From positions 1 to 44,363 of the forward strand of contig CANJID010000032.1 of NCBI GenBank assembly GCA_947474395.1: a stretch of 44,363 bases of DNA, given 5' to 3'. This stretch comes from Caulobacterales bacterium (GTDB taxonomy: Bacteria; Pseudomonadota; Alphaproteobacteria; Caulobacterales; Caulobacteraceae). How positions within the stretch are numbered: the first letter of the stretch is position 1; each line of letters begins with the position of its first letter. The notes beneath the pieces are model-generated. The model was not told the DNA's origin. It saw only the letters and a list, made by a program, of their open reading frames with translations, and did not search any database. Positions 1-9,600 of this stretch are shown one piece after another. The position numbers and the translations under genes were made by a program.

Positions 1-475
1 GATCGACCTCCAGGGCGCGCTCCTCGGCGCTGTGGCCGCACAGTTCGCATCGGAAGGCGGCGCGCTTCAGCACGTCGTACTTCAGGGTGCCGGGGATGTA
101 GCCGCTCGAAACGCGTCGGTGGGCCCACGGGTCGGCGCGGCGCCCCAGGTAGTCGTCGATCTTGGCCAGACAGAGGGCGATAGCGGCATGGCGCTCAGAG
201 GCTGACAGCTGATCAAAGCCCGCGAGCGCATAGGCGCCCTTTTCCGCCTCAACGATGCCGCGTCGCCGCAGGACATCTCCCGGCATCCGCTTGGTGATGG
301 CCTCATAGTAGGAGAGCTGGGCCTCGTCCTTGGCCAGCAGCGCCGCCGCGATCTGTTCGACGGTGGCGCGGCCCCCGTGCTCCAAGAGGGTCTGGATCAT
401 CACTGGCTGGTAGATGTGCGACATGCGCATCTCTGAGGAGATGAACTGCCGCAGGCGCTCAAAAGCTGCGCTCAC
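1..475 (-). CDS. HNH endonuclease-like protein (C-terminus outside window)
   Basis: The gene runs off the left edge; about 158 N-terminal residues are visible. An N-terminal helical part (around residues 1-75, with the segment SHIYQPVMIQTLLEHGG) is followed near residues 141-158 by FRCELCGHSAEERALEVD. This looks like the first half of an HNH nuclease: a CxxC zinc knuckle leading to the D of a DH pair whose His would be the next residue. I chose the GTG at 475 because GGGGAGG lies 4 nt upstream. An in-frame ATG at 502 has no ribosome-binding site and sits almost on top of a TATAAT box. The gene is divergent from the defence operon starting at 689, so it may be a nuclease belonging to the same island. 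The full product cannot be judged without its C-terminus; moderate confidence in the HNH call. Confidence 0.6.
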   Translation of the reverse strand, partial: MSAAFERLRQFISSEMRMSHIYQPVMIQTLLEHGGRATVEQIAAALLAKDEAQLSYYEAITKRMPGDVLRRRGIVEAEKGAYALAGFDQLSASERHAAIALCLAKIDDYLGRRADPWAHRRVSSGYIPGTLKYDVLKRAAFRCELCGHSAEERALEVD

Positions 476-504
476 ATCGCCTCCCCGTGGATCGCCCGCC
501 ATTG

Positions 505-510
505 ATTATA
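505..510 (-). promoter_or_regulatory. Possible -10 box (TATAAT) for the HNH gene
   Basis: A perfect TATAAT reads on the minus strand, placing a start of transcription near 498, about 20 nt upstream of the GTG at 475. No good TTGACA-like -35 is seen at 16-18 bp spacing, so this is suggestive only. It argues against the ATG at 502 as the translation start. Confidence 0.35.
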
Positions 511-626
511 CTCGTTTGCAAAGCATAGTGCGCGCAGGTCGGCGGCGATAAACTCGGCTAAGCGATGGCCCAGACGAGGCCCCGCTTCCCCTTCAGCCGA
601 AGCCGAACGCAGAGCCGCTTAGCCCC

Positions 627-650
627 GTCCACTTATTTGGGGGAGGATCA
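627..650. repeat. Left copy of bipartite direct repeat flanking the defence operon
   Basis: GTCCACT, seven variable bases, then GGGAGGATCA. The same two blocks at the same spacing recur at 13937-13960, just after the last gene of the operon. This copy lies 39 bp upstream of the methyltransferase start. It could be an attachment or target-site remnant, or the end of an insertion-sequence relic. The rest of 511-688 holds no gene and no promoter I can defend. Confidence 0.5.
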
Positions 651-688
651 CCTGGTCAAATCACAGGCTCCTTGGTAGCAGGGGTTCC

Positions 689-1657
689 ATGAAACTCCGG
701 ACGGTCGACCTCTTCTGCGGTGGTGGTGGCAGCAGCTGGGGTGCGCTCGCCGCTGGCGCGGAAATTGTTTGCGGCGTGGATGCCTGGGAACTGGCTACCC
801 AGGTTTACGAGCACAATTTCGGGCTGGGGTCGTCACGCAACCTACGCATGACCGACGATACCAGGGCAGACGCTTTGGGTGTCATAGGCGAAATCGACCT
901 ACTGCTGGCTTCACCAGAGTGCACGAACCATACCTGCGCACGAGGAAGTCGGCCTCGGGATGAGGCCAGCAAACAGACCGCAAACTACGTACTGAACTTT
1001 GCAAGGGACCTAGCCCCGCGGTGGATTGTCGTCGAAAATGTCGTCCAGATGAAGCGCTGGTCCGGCTATTCGGAACTCTACTCCGGACTTGAAACCCTTG
1101 GATACAATCTCACCCCACAGGATTTGAATGCCGCCGATTTCGGCGTTCCACAGAGTCGCCGCCGACACTTCATACTTTGTGACAGGGTCAGGAAGCCATT
1201 GACTGTCAGGGCCACGCACACAGCACACCGCTCAGCAGGTTCAATACTTGATCCGGCGGGAACGTGGAGGTCGCGCCCGCTTCATCGGCATGGAAGAGCC
1301 ATTGGAACCATCGCGCGAGCTGAGCGCGGTATCGAAGCCCTTGGCCGAGGCCAGCCATTCCTCATCGTATACTATGGGTCTGACGGCTCAGGCGGCTGGC
1401 AGAGGCTGGACAAGCCGCTGCGCACATTGACTACGCTTGATCGTTTCGGGCTCGTGACATGGGAGGGCGATATCCCGATGCTGCGGATGCTACAGCCTCC
1501 AGAGCTGTTGCGCGCCATGGGATTTACTGACGAGTACGAGCTTCTTGGCTGTCGCCGCGAGCGGATCAAGCTGCTTGGCAACGGAGTCACGCCTCCAGTG
1601 ATGGCCAGCATCGTCAGGACGCTCACCGGCGCTTGCGAGGCCGCTGAAGCGGCGTGA
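689..1657 (+). CDS. drmMII-like: DNA cytosine-5 methyltransferase (DISARM-type)
   Basis: A 322-aa C5 cytosine methyltransferase that would transfer a methyl group from SAM to cytosine in host DNA. Motif I is DLFCGGGGSSWG (residues 7-18). The catalytic loop is SPECTN with nucleophile Cys78, a PEC variant of the usual PC motif. Motif VI is ENV (116-118) and motif VIII is QSRRR (155-159). The C-terminal SAM-closing motif LLGNGVTPPV is near residue 296. AGGGG lies 4 nt before the ATG. It is the first gene of the defence operon, 54 bp upstream of a Vsr endonuclease. In class 2 DISARM a C5 methylase of this type marks host DNA. The recognition sequence cannot be read from the protein, and the DISARM assignment rests on the downstream genes. 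Confidence 0.85.
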   Translation: MKLRTVDLFCGGGGSSWGALAAGAEIVCGVDAWELATQVYEHNFGLGSSRNLRMTDDTRADALGVIGEIDLLLASPECTNHTCARGSRPRDEASKQTANYVLNFARDLAPRWIVVENVVQMKRWSGYSELYSGLETLGYNLTPQDLNAADFGVPQSRRRHFILCDRVRKPLTVRATHTAHRSAGSILDPAGTWRSRPLHRHGRAIGTIARAERGIEALGRGQPFLIVYYGSDGSGGWQRLDKPLRTLTTLDRFGLVTWEGDIPMLRMLQPPELLRAMGFTDEYELLGCRRERIKLLGNGVTPPVMASIVRTLTGACEAAEAA

Positions 1658-1711
1658 TGCCGAATGCAATAGGGGTCGGTCTCCGCAGCTTCATCTGGCT
1701 AATGTGCGGCT

Positions 1712-2149
1712 ATGGCAGATACCGTGACACCGGAACGGCGCTCCCGGATGATGGCGTCCATCAAAGGACGCAACACCCGCCCGGAGCTGGTGATCCGCCG
1801 CGGCCTACATGCGAAGGGCTTCAGATACCGCCTTGACGGTGCCGGACTGCTAGGTCGTCCTGATCTCGTCCTCCCAATGCGCCGCGCAGTAATTTTCGTC
1901 CACGGCTGCTTTTGGCACCGACACGAAGGGTGCCGGCTCGCGAGCTTTCCGGCGACTAGGCCCGAATTCTGGCAACGCAAGTTCAGCGGTAACGTCGAAC
2001 GGGACATCCGAGCCCAGGAAGCCCTCCGCGCTTCTGATTGGCGTGTCGCCACGGTTTGGGAGTGTTCGACTCGCCGCGACAGTGAACAAGTGTTGGCGCG
2101 TCTCGCGGACTGGCTGAGCAGAGAAGCACCCTTGATCGTTATTCCTTGA
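1712..2149 (+). CDS. vsr: Very short patch repair (Vsr) mismatch endonuclease
   Basis: A 145-aa protein of normal Vsr length. It nicks DNA at T:G mismatches left by deamination of 5-methylcytosine, starting very short patch repair. Visible family landmarks are the N-terminal RSRMMASIKGRNTRPE stretch, GRPDLVLP with catalytic Asp51, the zinc/active-site segment HGCFWHRHEGC (64-74), FWQRKF, and WRVATVWEC near 110-118. It follows the C5 methyltransferase on the same strand, the classic Dcm/Vsr arrangement, so it likely protects the genome from the mutagenic effect of its neighbour. It could alternatively act as a nuclease effector, since Vsr-fold enzymes appear in several defence loci. No clear ribosome-binding site precedes the ATG. 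Confidence 0.92.
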   Translation: MADTVTPERRSRMMASIKGRNTRPELVIRRGLHAKGFRYRLDGAGLLGRPDLVLPMRRAVIFVHGCFWHRHEGCRLASFPATRPEFWQRKFSGNVERDIRAQEALRASDWRVATVWECSTRRDSEQVLARLADWLSREAPLIVIP

Positions 2150-2241
2150 AAATCAATAACAACGTTCCGACTATTGTGACTGCAACCACAATTGGGGTTG
2201 ACCGCTGCCTTGGCCCCACCTCTCCTGACAACTGTTGGGAG

Positions 2242-2258
2242 ACTTCCGGTGCGGAAGT
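2242..2258 (+). promoter_or_regulatory. Hairpin between vsr and the DrmE-like gene
   Basis: A perfect inverted repeat, ACTTCCG and CGGAAGT around a GTG loop, lies 18 bp before the next ATG. No T-run follows, so it is not a typical terminator. It is the only sizeable gap (126 bp) in the downstream part of the operon and may mark a separate regulatory point or processing site. Confidence 0.3.
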
Positions 2259-2275
2259 TGGGGGATGCGTTCTAG

Positions 2276-4888
2276 ATGCCGGAGGGCGTGACATCTGGGC
2301 CAGCTCCGGCGGGTCTTTGCATTGGCTTGATCGGCGGGCGGACGGTCCCGATTCCGGCTTGGATCGACCTACTCAAAGACGCCGCAATCGCAGCGGCGGG
2401 AACACCGGTCGCAATTGTACTGCCTGACACGGCCCTCGCTGCAGAAGCGACCGCACTATTGTGTGCCCGTGACATGGCGGCTCGATATGCTCGTGCGCCG
2501 ACCGAAGTGCTGGCGGGCCTTCCAACGGGGCACCGCGTCAGGGTGCTTCCCGACGAGGGCGTCTACGAGTTCTGCGGTCCCGGCGACGGCGGCTACTGGC
2601 TGCAACTCCTCGACGTAAGGAACGTCCGCACAGATGGTCGTCTGTGGCTTCCGCCGCGAGACGCAAAGCGTCTTGAACCCACACGGCGGAAACGCCCACT
2701 TGGGCGTGCCGACCGGCAACATTGGTCGCCGCTCACGCCAACCATCTGGGATCACTTCGCCAGCTCCGCACTTAACGGCAACGCCGCGCTCACGCGTCTT
2801 TCCGTTGTGCTCATTGGGGCCCGAAATGACTTCGAAGCCGCGCTCGACACTCTGGGATTTGGGGGCACGCGTGGAGAACCCGGCATGGGGGTGTCGGACG
2901 GCCTTCCTTGGGGCCGGGTCGATGAGGATGGGGAGGTGGAGCTCCTGCATCCTGCGGGGGCCGCAGGGGAGCCCTTGATCGCCGTGGCAAGGGACCACAT
3001 CAGCGCTCGCCGCCTTGCCGCCCGGTATCCCCAAGGCTCGCTACTCTTCATCTCGACACGAGCGGACGATGCACTGAACGACCGGACCAGCGTTGAACAT
3101 CTGGCGGATCGCCATGCCTGCCTCGTTCTCGCGCCGGGGCGGCTTCGCGAGGGCTTTGCGCGTCGCAGGGAACATGGCTGGTCAGTCACCGATCTCGGCG
3201 GTTCGGATATCCTCGATGCGGAGCCGACGGGGGTCCGTGCCCTCGATCGCATCCCCGCCGCCTCAGCATGGATGCGCCGATCCCATTCGACGCTCTCTCA
3301 GCCGAGTAGTGACCTTGCCGAGGCGTTCCGGCTGCTGGACCTCTTCGGCCGGCACGCCGGAGAGCACATCGAGGAAGACGACGATGTGGACGAGACCGCG
3401 CGGCTTCTGAGGCAGGCATTCTTCGAAGCTTCCGATTGGCTTGCAGCCCCGGACGCCGAAGACCTCGACGAACTGACTGGGGCGCATCGGGAAATCCATT
3501 CCCTGGCTCCTCGTGTGAAATCCGTCGCAGGCGAAAAGGCGGCGGACGCTGCCATGAGCATGATGGCGGCGCTTGAGAGGTTCGCCGGAGCAGCGAGCGA
3601 CAAGGCAATGACCCCGAAGGGCGAATGCGTCCTGCGGCTTGCCGACAAGGCGCAGGCCGGTCCCACGTTCAGGCAGGTGATTGTCACAGGCCATCGGCGG
3701 ACTTCCAGCGACGTGAGCGCATTCCTGGATGCGGTCGGCGCGCCAATGCGTTGCGTGACCCCGACCGAGCTTGCTGGCATTCCGGACGTCCAGCGCATCA
3801 ATGTGCTCTCGGTGATGCGCCGGGATGCATTCATGCGGCTGGTCGATCCCTGGGCCGCACCTGATGTGATGTTCCTGGGATACCAGCACGAAGTGGATAT
3901 CTATCTGCAGAGGCTGGCCGGGCGTCAGCGGCTCATCGATCGACTTAGGCCGGATGAAGCGATGGTCTGGCGTATCCCGGGGCTCGCGGGCCTGAAGATG
4001 GCGGCCGGCGAACAGCAGAACGCACCCGAACCGCCCGTGAACGAGCCCACGGCCCCTCTGCCCCGACGCCGTCCACAGCCCGCCAGTACTGGAGAACTGA
4101 CCAAACCGGCGCGCTACTGCCGGTTCGCCGGCCGCTCCTGGATGGCAATCACGGACGACCACACGATCGCTCGCCTGCAGCTAAACCGCGAACAGAAGAC
4201 GCAGGTTGTCACAGCGCCCGCTCGCGATCTTCTGGTCGGAGACCTGATCCTGGTGCGTGAAGGCGGGGAACAGGACATCGTGCGTGAGATGGCCGAGCAG
4301 CTTGCCGGCCCTGCGGACTACGCCCGACTGCGGCACGATTCGAGCTTCTGGAGGCGCCGCCTGCGGGCTTCAGGAAAGTCACCAGCGCAACTGCGTGATC
4401 TCCTCGCAGAAGAGGGACTCGATCGCGGACTTCAGACCCTCCGCTACTGGATGGCGGACGTCGGACCGATAGGCCCCCATGAACCTGAAGCCTCCCTGCC
4501 GCTGATTGCCGCTGCACTCTGTGAAAATCCGGAAAGCGCCGAATGGAAGTCGTGCCTTTCAGCCATTCACGAAGTGCGGAAACATCACGTGACTGCAGGC
4601 TTCAGGCTCACCGAAGTCCTGATGAAAGAATGCGGCGAGACGATACTCGAACATTCCGAAAATGAGACGCCCTTCGAACTCGCCATGGGAACCGTTTGGC
4701 TACTAGAAATTGAGCAGGTCAATAGCGAGCAGCGCCCCTGGCCTAGTTCACAAGTGAACAGGATACACTGGGAATCCGACTCCTGGCGGCGTCGCCTGCT
4801 CCGGGCCGCCATGCCGAAGGACTACAGGGATGCATCGGCGTTGCTGAAAGAGCTGATGCCCGGGCTCACCAGCGAGGAAGAACGCTGA
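2276..4888 (+). CDS. drmE-like: DrmE-like DISARM protein
   Basis: An 870-aa protein with no catalytic motif I can point to. Its length, its place before DrmA and DrmB type genes, and its C-terminal part (about residues 612-870) resemble the class 2 DISARM protein DrmE. That part starts FAGRSWMAI, includes VGDLILVREGGEQDIV, then a WRRRL repeat-like helical section. The N-terminal half (VAIVLPDTALAAEA, LTRLSVVLIGARNDFEAAL, LLFISTRADDALNDR) has alternating hydrophobic strands that could be a degenerate helicase-like fold; this is inference. The stop overlaps the next ATG (ATGA at 4885-4888 region), indicating translational coupling. The start is uncertain because no strong ribosome-binding site precedes it. 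The assignment is from memory of the family and neighbourhood, not from an alignment. Confidence 0.55.
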   Translation: MPEGVTSGPAPAGLCIGLIGGRTVPIPAWIDLLKDAAIAAAGTPVAIVLPDTALAAEATALLCARDMAARYARAPTEVLAGLPTGHRVRVLPDEGVYEFCGPGDGGYWLQLLDVRNVRTDGRLWLPPRDAKRLEPTRRKRPLGRADRQHWSPLTPTIWDHFASSALNGNAALTRLSVVLIGARNDFEAALDTLGFGGTRGEPGMGVSDGLPWGRVDEDGEVELLHPAGAAGEPLIAVARDHISARRLAARYPQGSLLFISTRADDALNDRTSVEHLADRHACLVLAPGRLREGFARRREHGWSVTDLGGSDILDAEPTGVRALDRIPAASAWMRRSHSTLSQPSSDLAEAFRLLDLFGRHAGEHIEEDDDVDETARLLRQAFFEASDWLAAPDAEDLDELTGAHREIHSLAPRVKSVAGEKAADAAMSMMAALERFAGAASDKAMTPKGECVLRLADKAQAGPTFRQVIVTGHRRTSSDVSAFLDAVGAPMRCVTPTELAGIPDVQRINVLSVMRRDAFMRLVDPWAAPDVMFLGYQHEVDIYLQRLAGRQRLIDRLRPDEAMVWRIPGLAGLKMAAGEQQNAPEPPVNEPTAPLPRRRPQPASTGELTKPARYCRFAGRSWMAITDDHTIARLQLNREQKTQVVTAPARDLLVGDLILVREGGEQDIVREMAEQLAGPADYARLRHDSSFWRRRLRASGKSPAQLRDLLAEEGLDRGLQTLRYWMADVGPIGPHEPEASLPLIAAALCENPESAEWKSCLSAIHEVRKHHVTAGFRLTEVLMKECGETILEHSENETPFELAMGTVWLLEIEQVNSEQRPWPSSQVNRIHWESDSWRRRLLRAAMPKDYRDASALLKELMPGLTSEEER

Positions 4889-6597
4889 TGGCGCGAATGA
4901 TCCCAGATCGAGTCGATCCTGCCTCGCCTTCATCGGAGGCAAGGGTATTCGAGCTCCTGCGGGATGACCCCGCGACCCGCAGCTGGACCGTCTACCATTC
5001 CCTGGGCCTGTCGAGCGCCTACACCGGAGCATATGGTGAGATCGACTTCGTCGCCATGATCCCCGGTCAGGGACTGCTCTGCATTGAGGTAAAAGGGGGG
5101 CGGGTCGAGTGCCGTCAGGGCGTCTGGACCACTACGAACCGCTCTGGCGGGACGAGTGCTTACCGAAGAAGTCCTTTCCTCCAAGCCCGCGAGGGGATGT
5201 TCAAACTGGTCGCGGCAATTCGTGACCGTTTTCGTGCTCATTCACCTGAGGCCCTGTGTCCGACGGGATGGGCAGTGATTTTCACCGACGCCTTAGCGCC
5301 GCCGTCGTCGCCTGAATTTCGGCGCGAAGAACTGATTGACGTCAACGATCTGCAACGAGGCCCTTGCGCCCTCCTGCAGGCCTCTCCGTCACTTGCGGCG
5401 GCCGTGAAAAGCTTCGGCGAGCCGAGCGCCTCCACGCTCGCGACCCTGGCAGGATTCCTTCGCCCGGACTTCGACCGCGTTGCGACATTGGCCACAACAA
5501 TGTGGGACGCCGAACGTCGCTTCATCGGGCTCACAGAGGACCAGTACGACGTCCTCGACCACGTGGCGGGCAATGACGCCGTGCTAGTTACGGGAGGCGC
5601 CGGGACCGGCAAGACAATGCTTGCACTGGAGCTGGCACGCAGGCTTGCTTCGGAAGGACGTCGCGTGTTGCTCGCCTGCTTCAACCGCGAACTTGGACTT
5701 TGGCTTGAGACGCGCGCAAAGGAGACACCTTCGGGAAACATCACGGCGGGCCCCCTCCACCGCCTGCTTCGGCCGAGGATAGAAACTGCGGGCCTTTTGG
5801 CGGAGGCGCAGGTGCCGATCTTCGACACGGCTTGGTACGAGGCAGGCGCTCTCGCCGTATCCGCGTCGGATGAGCGCTTCGACAGCATCATCATCGACGA
5901 GGTGCAGGACTTCCCAGCAGGGCCACTGCTCGATCTCCTGGAAACTTGGCAACGCCAGCCTGTTGCACCCCCCGGCATCTGCCTCTTCGGGGATTTCTCC
6001 CGTCAGGCGCTTTATGGCCCAGCGGAGGAAGCCCGTGCGCTGCTCCGCCAGCGACTCCACCCGGCCCTGTTCCAGCTTCGCCGCAATTGCCGGAACACAC
6101 GGAGGATCGCGGCCGAGACGGCCGCACTCACAGGCACCTTCGACGTAAAGGTCTCCGACGAGCAGCCAGGAGGCCCGTCAGTGGAGCGGATCTTCTTCGA
6201 CATACCCGCGCATCAACAGCGGGCCCTCGACCGGGCGCTTCAGACGCTGCGCGCCGAGGGATTCAACGGAACCGACATCGTAATCCTTGGTCCGCGCCGA
6301 ACGGAGGGCTCGGTAGTGGCCGGGCTCAGCTCATGCGGCGGCTATCGCATCGTCGAACGCGACGAGCGCCATCGCACCGCCGGTGTGATCTATTCGACCA
6401 TCCAGGCCTTCAAAGGCCTGGAGAGCCCGGCAGTCGTCCTCGTCGACCTTGAGCCGCGGCCTGATCATGACACTGATGCCCTGCTCTACGTGGGGATGAC
6501 ACGAGCAAGGACGCGACTGATCATGATCCTTCCAGAAAATTGCAGGGCAGAGATCGCTCGTCGCGAACGCGAAAACCTAACCGCGGCCCTGTCGTGA
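4888..6597 (+). CDS. NERD nuclease-superfamily 1 helicase fusion
   Basis: A 569-aa fusion. The N-terminal NERD (nuclease-related) domain has GEIDFVAM (E51, D53) and LLCIEVKGG (E67, K69), the acidic-plus-lysine pattern of restriction-endonuclease-like folds. An SF1/UvrD-type ATPase follows: Walker A VTGGAGTGKT (about 235-244), Walker B IIIDEVQDF (about 335-343), the motif TIQAFKGLE (about 503-511) and YVGMTRAR (about 533-540). It could unwind and cut DNA, probably invading phage DNA, in the cytoplasm. Its ATG overlaps the preceding stop as ATGA, and the next gene starts at or just after its own stop. NERD helicases are not part of the described minimal DISARM sets, so this gene is one reason to regard the locus as a variant. 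Confidence 0.85.
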   Translation: MARMIPDRVDPASPSSEARVFELLRDDPATRSWTVYHSLGLSSAYTGAYGEIDFVAMIPGQGLLCIEVKGGRVECRQGVWTTTNRSGGTSAYRRSPFLQAREGMFKLVAAIRDRFRAHSPEALCPTGWAVIFTDALAPPSSPEFRREELIDVNDLQRGPCALLQASPSLAAAVKSFGEPSASTLATLAGFLRPDFDRVATLATTMWDAERRFIGLTEDQYDVLDHVAGNDAVLVTGGAGTGKTMLALELARRLASEGRRVLLACFNRELGLWLETRAKETPSGNITAGPLHRLLRPRIETAGLLAEAQVPIFDTAWYEAGALAVSASDERFDSIIIDEVQDFPAGPLLDLLETWQRQPVAPPGICLFGDFSRQALYGPAEEARALLRQRLHPALFQLRRNCRNTRRIAAETAALTGTFDVKVSDEQPGGPSVERIFFDIPAHQQRALDRALQTLRAEGFNGTDIVILGPRRTEGSVVAGLSSCGGYRIVERDERHRTAGVIYSTIQAFKGLESPAVVLVDLEPRPDHDTDALLYVGMTRARTRLIMILPENCRAEIARRERENLTAALS

Positions 6598-6602
6598 GTG
6601 GC

Positions 6603-9600
6603 ATGCCCGACGCCCTCGCTGTCCGCGAGCACATGATCGATAGCCTCCGGCGCGAACTCGTGGGGCCCGACCCAGGCCGGCCAGCCGTTCAGTGGGGTGG
6701 GCCCCATTCTCTCCTGAATGGCGAGGAAATCCTGCGACCGCAGGACCGGCCGAAGATGCGCTATGGCGCAGGCATCCTTTTCCCGAACGGCATGACCTAC
6801 TCCGGCCTCATCGACGAGACCGCTGACCGGCCGGAGTCGGAGACTGAAGAAGAGCCGGATGCCGACGATAGCGGTCGGGACGAGGGCAGCGACGACAAGG
6901 AGGGCGAAGCTGATGAAGAGGTCCCTGTCCTTAACTCGTTCGTTCCCAGCAGCATGGGCATCAGCTTCCTGGCCGACCTGAATGAGAGGCTCACCGTTGA
7001 GGCGAGCTGGGCCACCTATGCGGCCGGTCCGCTCGATGGGTGGATTGGCGCCCGTGAGGTCCAGGACGACCTGTGGTTCAGAACGCCTCACAGCCAGCCC
7101 TTACCCATCGACAGGGGGCCGACCGCGGCTTTGCGGCAATGGACGGAGGAGCTACTGGACGGTGCCGGGCCAGCACTCTCCATCGTGGATCGTCCGTGGA
7201 ATGACGGTCTTCGGCTGATAACCGTGACGCTTGTGAATCGCCGCGCCGCACGCGGCGCTGACGACAGCAACTGCTTCTTCCAGTGCGGCCTGAGGATCCG
7301 GCCCGAGGGCGCCAGCAGAATCTGTCCCTATCCGTCGCGGCCCGACAACGACCTCGACGAAGAGGAGCGCTCTCTCAAGCTGCTCTATCGCCATTGTCCG
7401 ACCTACGCCGTAGGCCATGGCTGCGCCGCCGACTGGACCACTGATGACGATGGCGCGGTCGCCAATGTGAGGACCGAGTCGCTACCAGTCTTTACTCAGC
7501 ATCCGATCCTTCCGCGAAATACCCTTGAGGGCGTGAACCTATCGATGCTCGGCCTTTCGCAGGCTGATGACGAAGCGATCCTCAACTCATGCCGCCGCCT
7601 AGCAGAACGCTATGGCGACTGGATACGCGACCAGCGCGAGGCCGCGATTCAAGCGCACCTGTCCGTCGAGCTACGGGCAACCGCCGACATCCACCTTCGT
7701 CGTTGCGAAGAGAGCCTCAAGAGAATGCTCGCGGGCGTCGACGTGCTCGACACCGACCCGGATGCCATGACCGCATTCCGCTGGATGAACCTCGCAATGG
7801 TTCAGCAGCGGAGCCACTACGGTCTGTCCGCTGACAAGGAGAAGCGACGCGCCTGGGTACAGACACCGGATGGCCAGGCTCCTGAGCGGCCGTTTGTCAG
7901 CCCTGAGTACCCGGCGAGCGTCGCCTGGCGCCCCTTCCAGCTCGCTTTCATTCTGATGAATCTGCGCGGAATGGCCGACGACGGTCCTGAAGGACGCCGG
8001 GAGCGGGACCTGGTGGACGTCATCTGGTTTCCCACCGGCGGCGGCAAGACCGAAGCCTATCTCGGACTTGCCAGCTGGCTCATGCTGTTCCGCAGGCTGA
8101 GCAACCCCCTGAACGGCGGCGTCAGCGTCCTCATGCGCTACACGCTGCGCCTCCTGACGGCACAGCAGTTCCAGCGAGCGGCTTCGCTCATTTGCGCACT
8201 TGAGCTGATGCGCCGCGAGCGCCCCAAACGCCTGGGTGAGGAACCCTTCACCATCGGTCTGTGGCTCGGGTCGAGCGTGACGCCCAACACCGACGAGGAC
8301 GCCGTCCAGAAGCTTTCGGAACTCGACAACGGCGACGGCCAGAATCCTTTCGTGGTGCTGTCCTGTCCCTGGTGCGGGGTGGAAATGGGACGCCGGGAAG
8401 TCGGGCACTCATCGCGGGTGATCGGATACCACCGGGTGCGCGATCCTCGTGCGTCGGTGGCCCTGGTCTGCGAGGATCCCAACTGTCCCTTCCATGGCGG
8501 CGAACTGCCACTTGAAGTCGTCGATGCCCGAATCTATCGCCGGCCGCCCACAATGGTGATCGGCACGGTCGACAAGTTCGCGATGCTTGCGTGGACGCCA
8601 GAGGCGCGGAAGCTTTTCGGAATCGATGCGGGTAACTCCGGTCCACCCGATCTGATCATCCAGGACGAGCTGCACCTCATTTCCGGGCCGCTGGGGTCGA
8701 TGGTCGGTCACTACGAGACCTTGATCGACGAGCTCTGTAGCCGTGAGACGCCCAACGGTCGGATAGGGCCCAAGATCGTCGCTTCCACGGCCACGATCGC
8801 GAGGGCGGACGAGCAGGTCCATGCGCTCTATGGGCGTGAAGCTCGGCTCTTTCCTGCGCAGGCGCTCCGGGCCGGTGATTCATTCTTCGCTGAGGAACGG
8901 CCGGACATTCCTGGCAGGACATATGTCGGCGTCCTGGCCTCCGGCCTTTCATCCCATGTCGTGGCCCAGATCCGGACCACAGCCGCCCTGCTTCAGGCAC
9001 CAGCTACGCTCAAGGGGGAAGCGAGACCGTCGGCACTGGACCCCTACTGGTCTCTGGTCGCCTATTTCAACAGTCTGCGGGAGCTTGGCCGTGCATCGAC
9101 TCTCATCCAGGCTGACATCCGGGAATACCTGAACTGGATATGGCAGCGGTCCGGGATCAGTGAGACGCGCACGGAGACGATCGACCGTCGACGTTTTATC
9201 AATCAGCCCGTGGAACTCACCAGCCGGGTGCCCAGTGGTGAAATCCCGGAGGTCCTGGAGCGCCTGTTCACCGGGCTGCCAGACGCCGGAACGGTGGACG
9301 TGTGCTTCGCCACCAACATGATCCAGGTGGGCCTCGACGTCCCTAGACTGAGCTTGATGATGATCGTCGGTCAGCCGAAGGGGGCATCGGAATACATCCA
9401 GGCTTCGAGTCGCGTGGGACGTGACATCAGCAAGCCGGGCCTGGTCGTCACCAACTACAACCCCTTCAAGCCACGTGACCGTTCGCACTTCGAGACCTTC
9501 CGGCAGTACCATGAGGCGATCTATCGCTATGTCGAGCCGACCAGCGTCACACCGTTCTCCCTTCCCGTGTCGGAACGCGCGATCCACGCCCTGGCCATCG

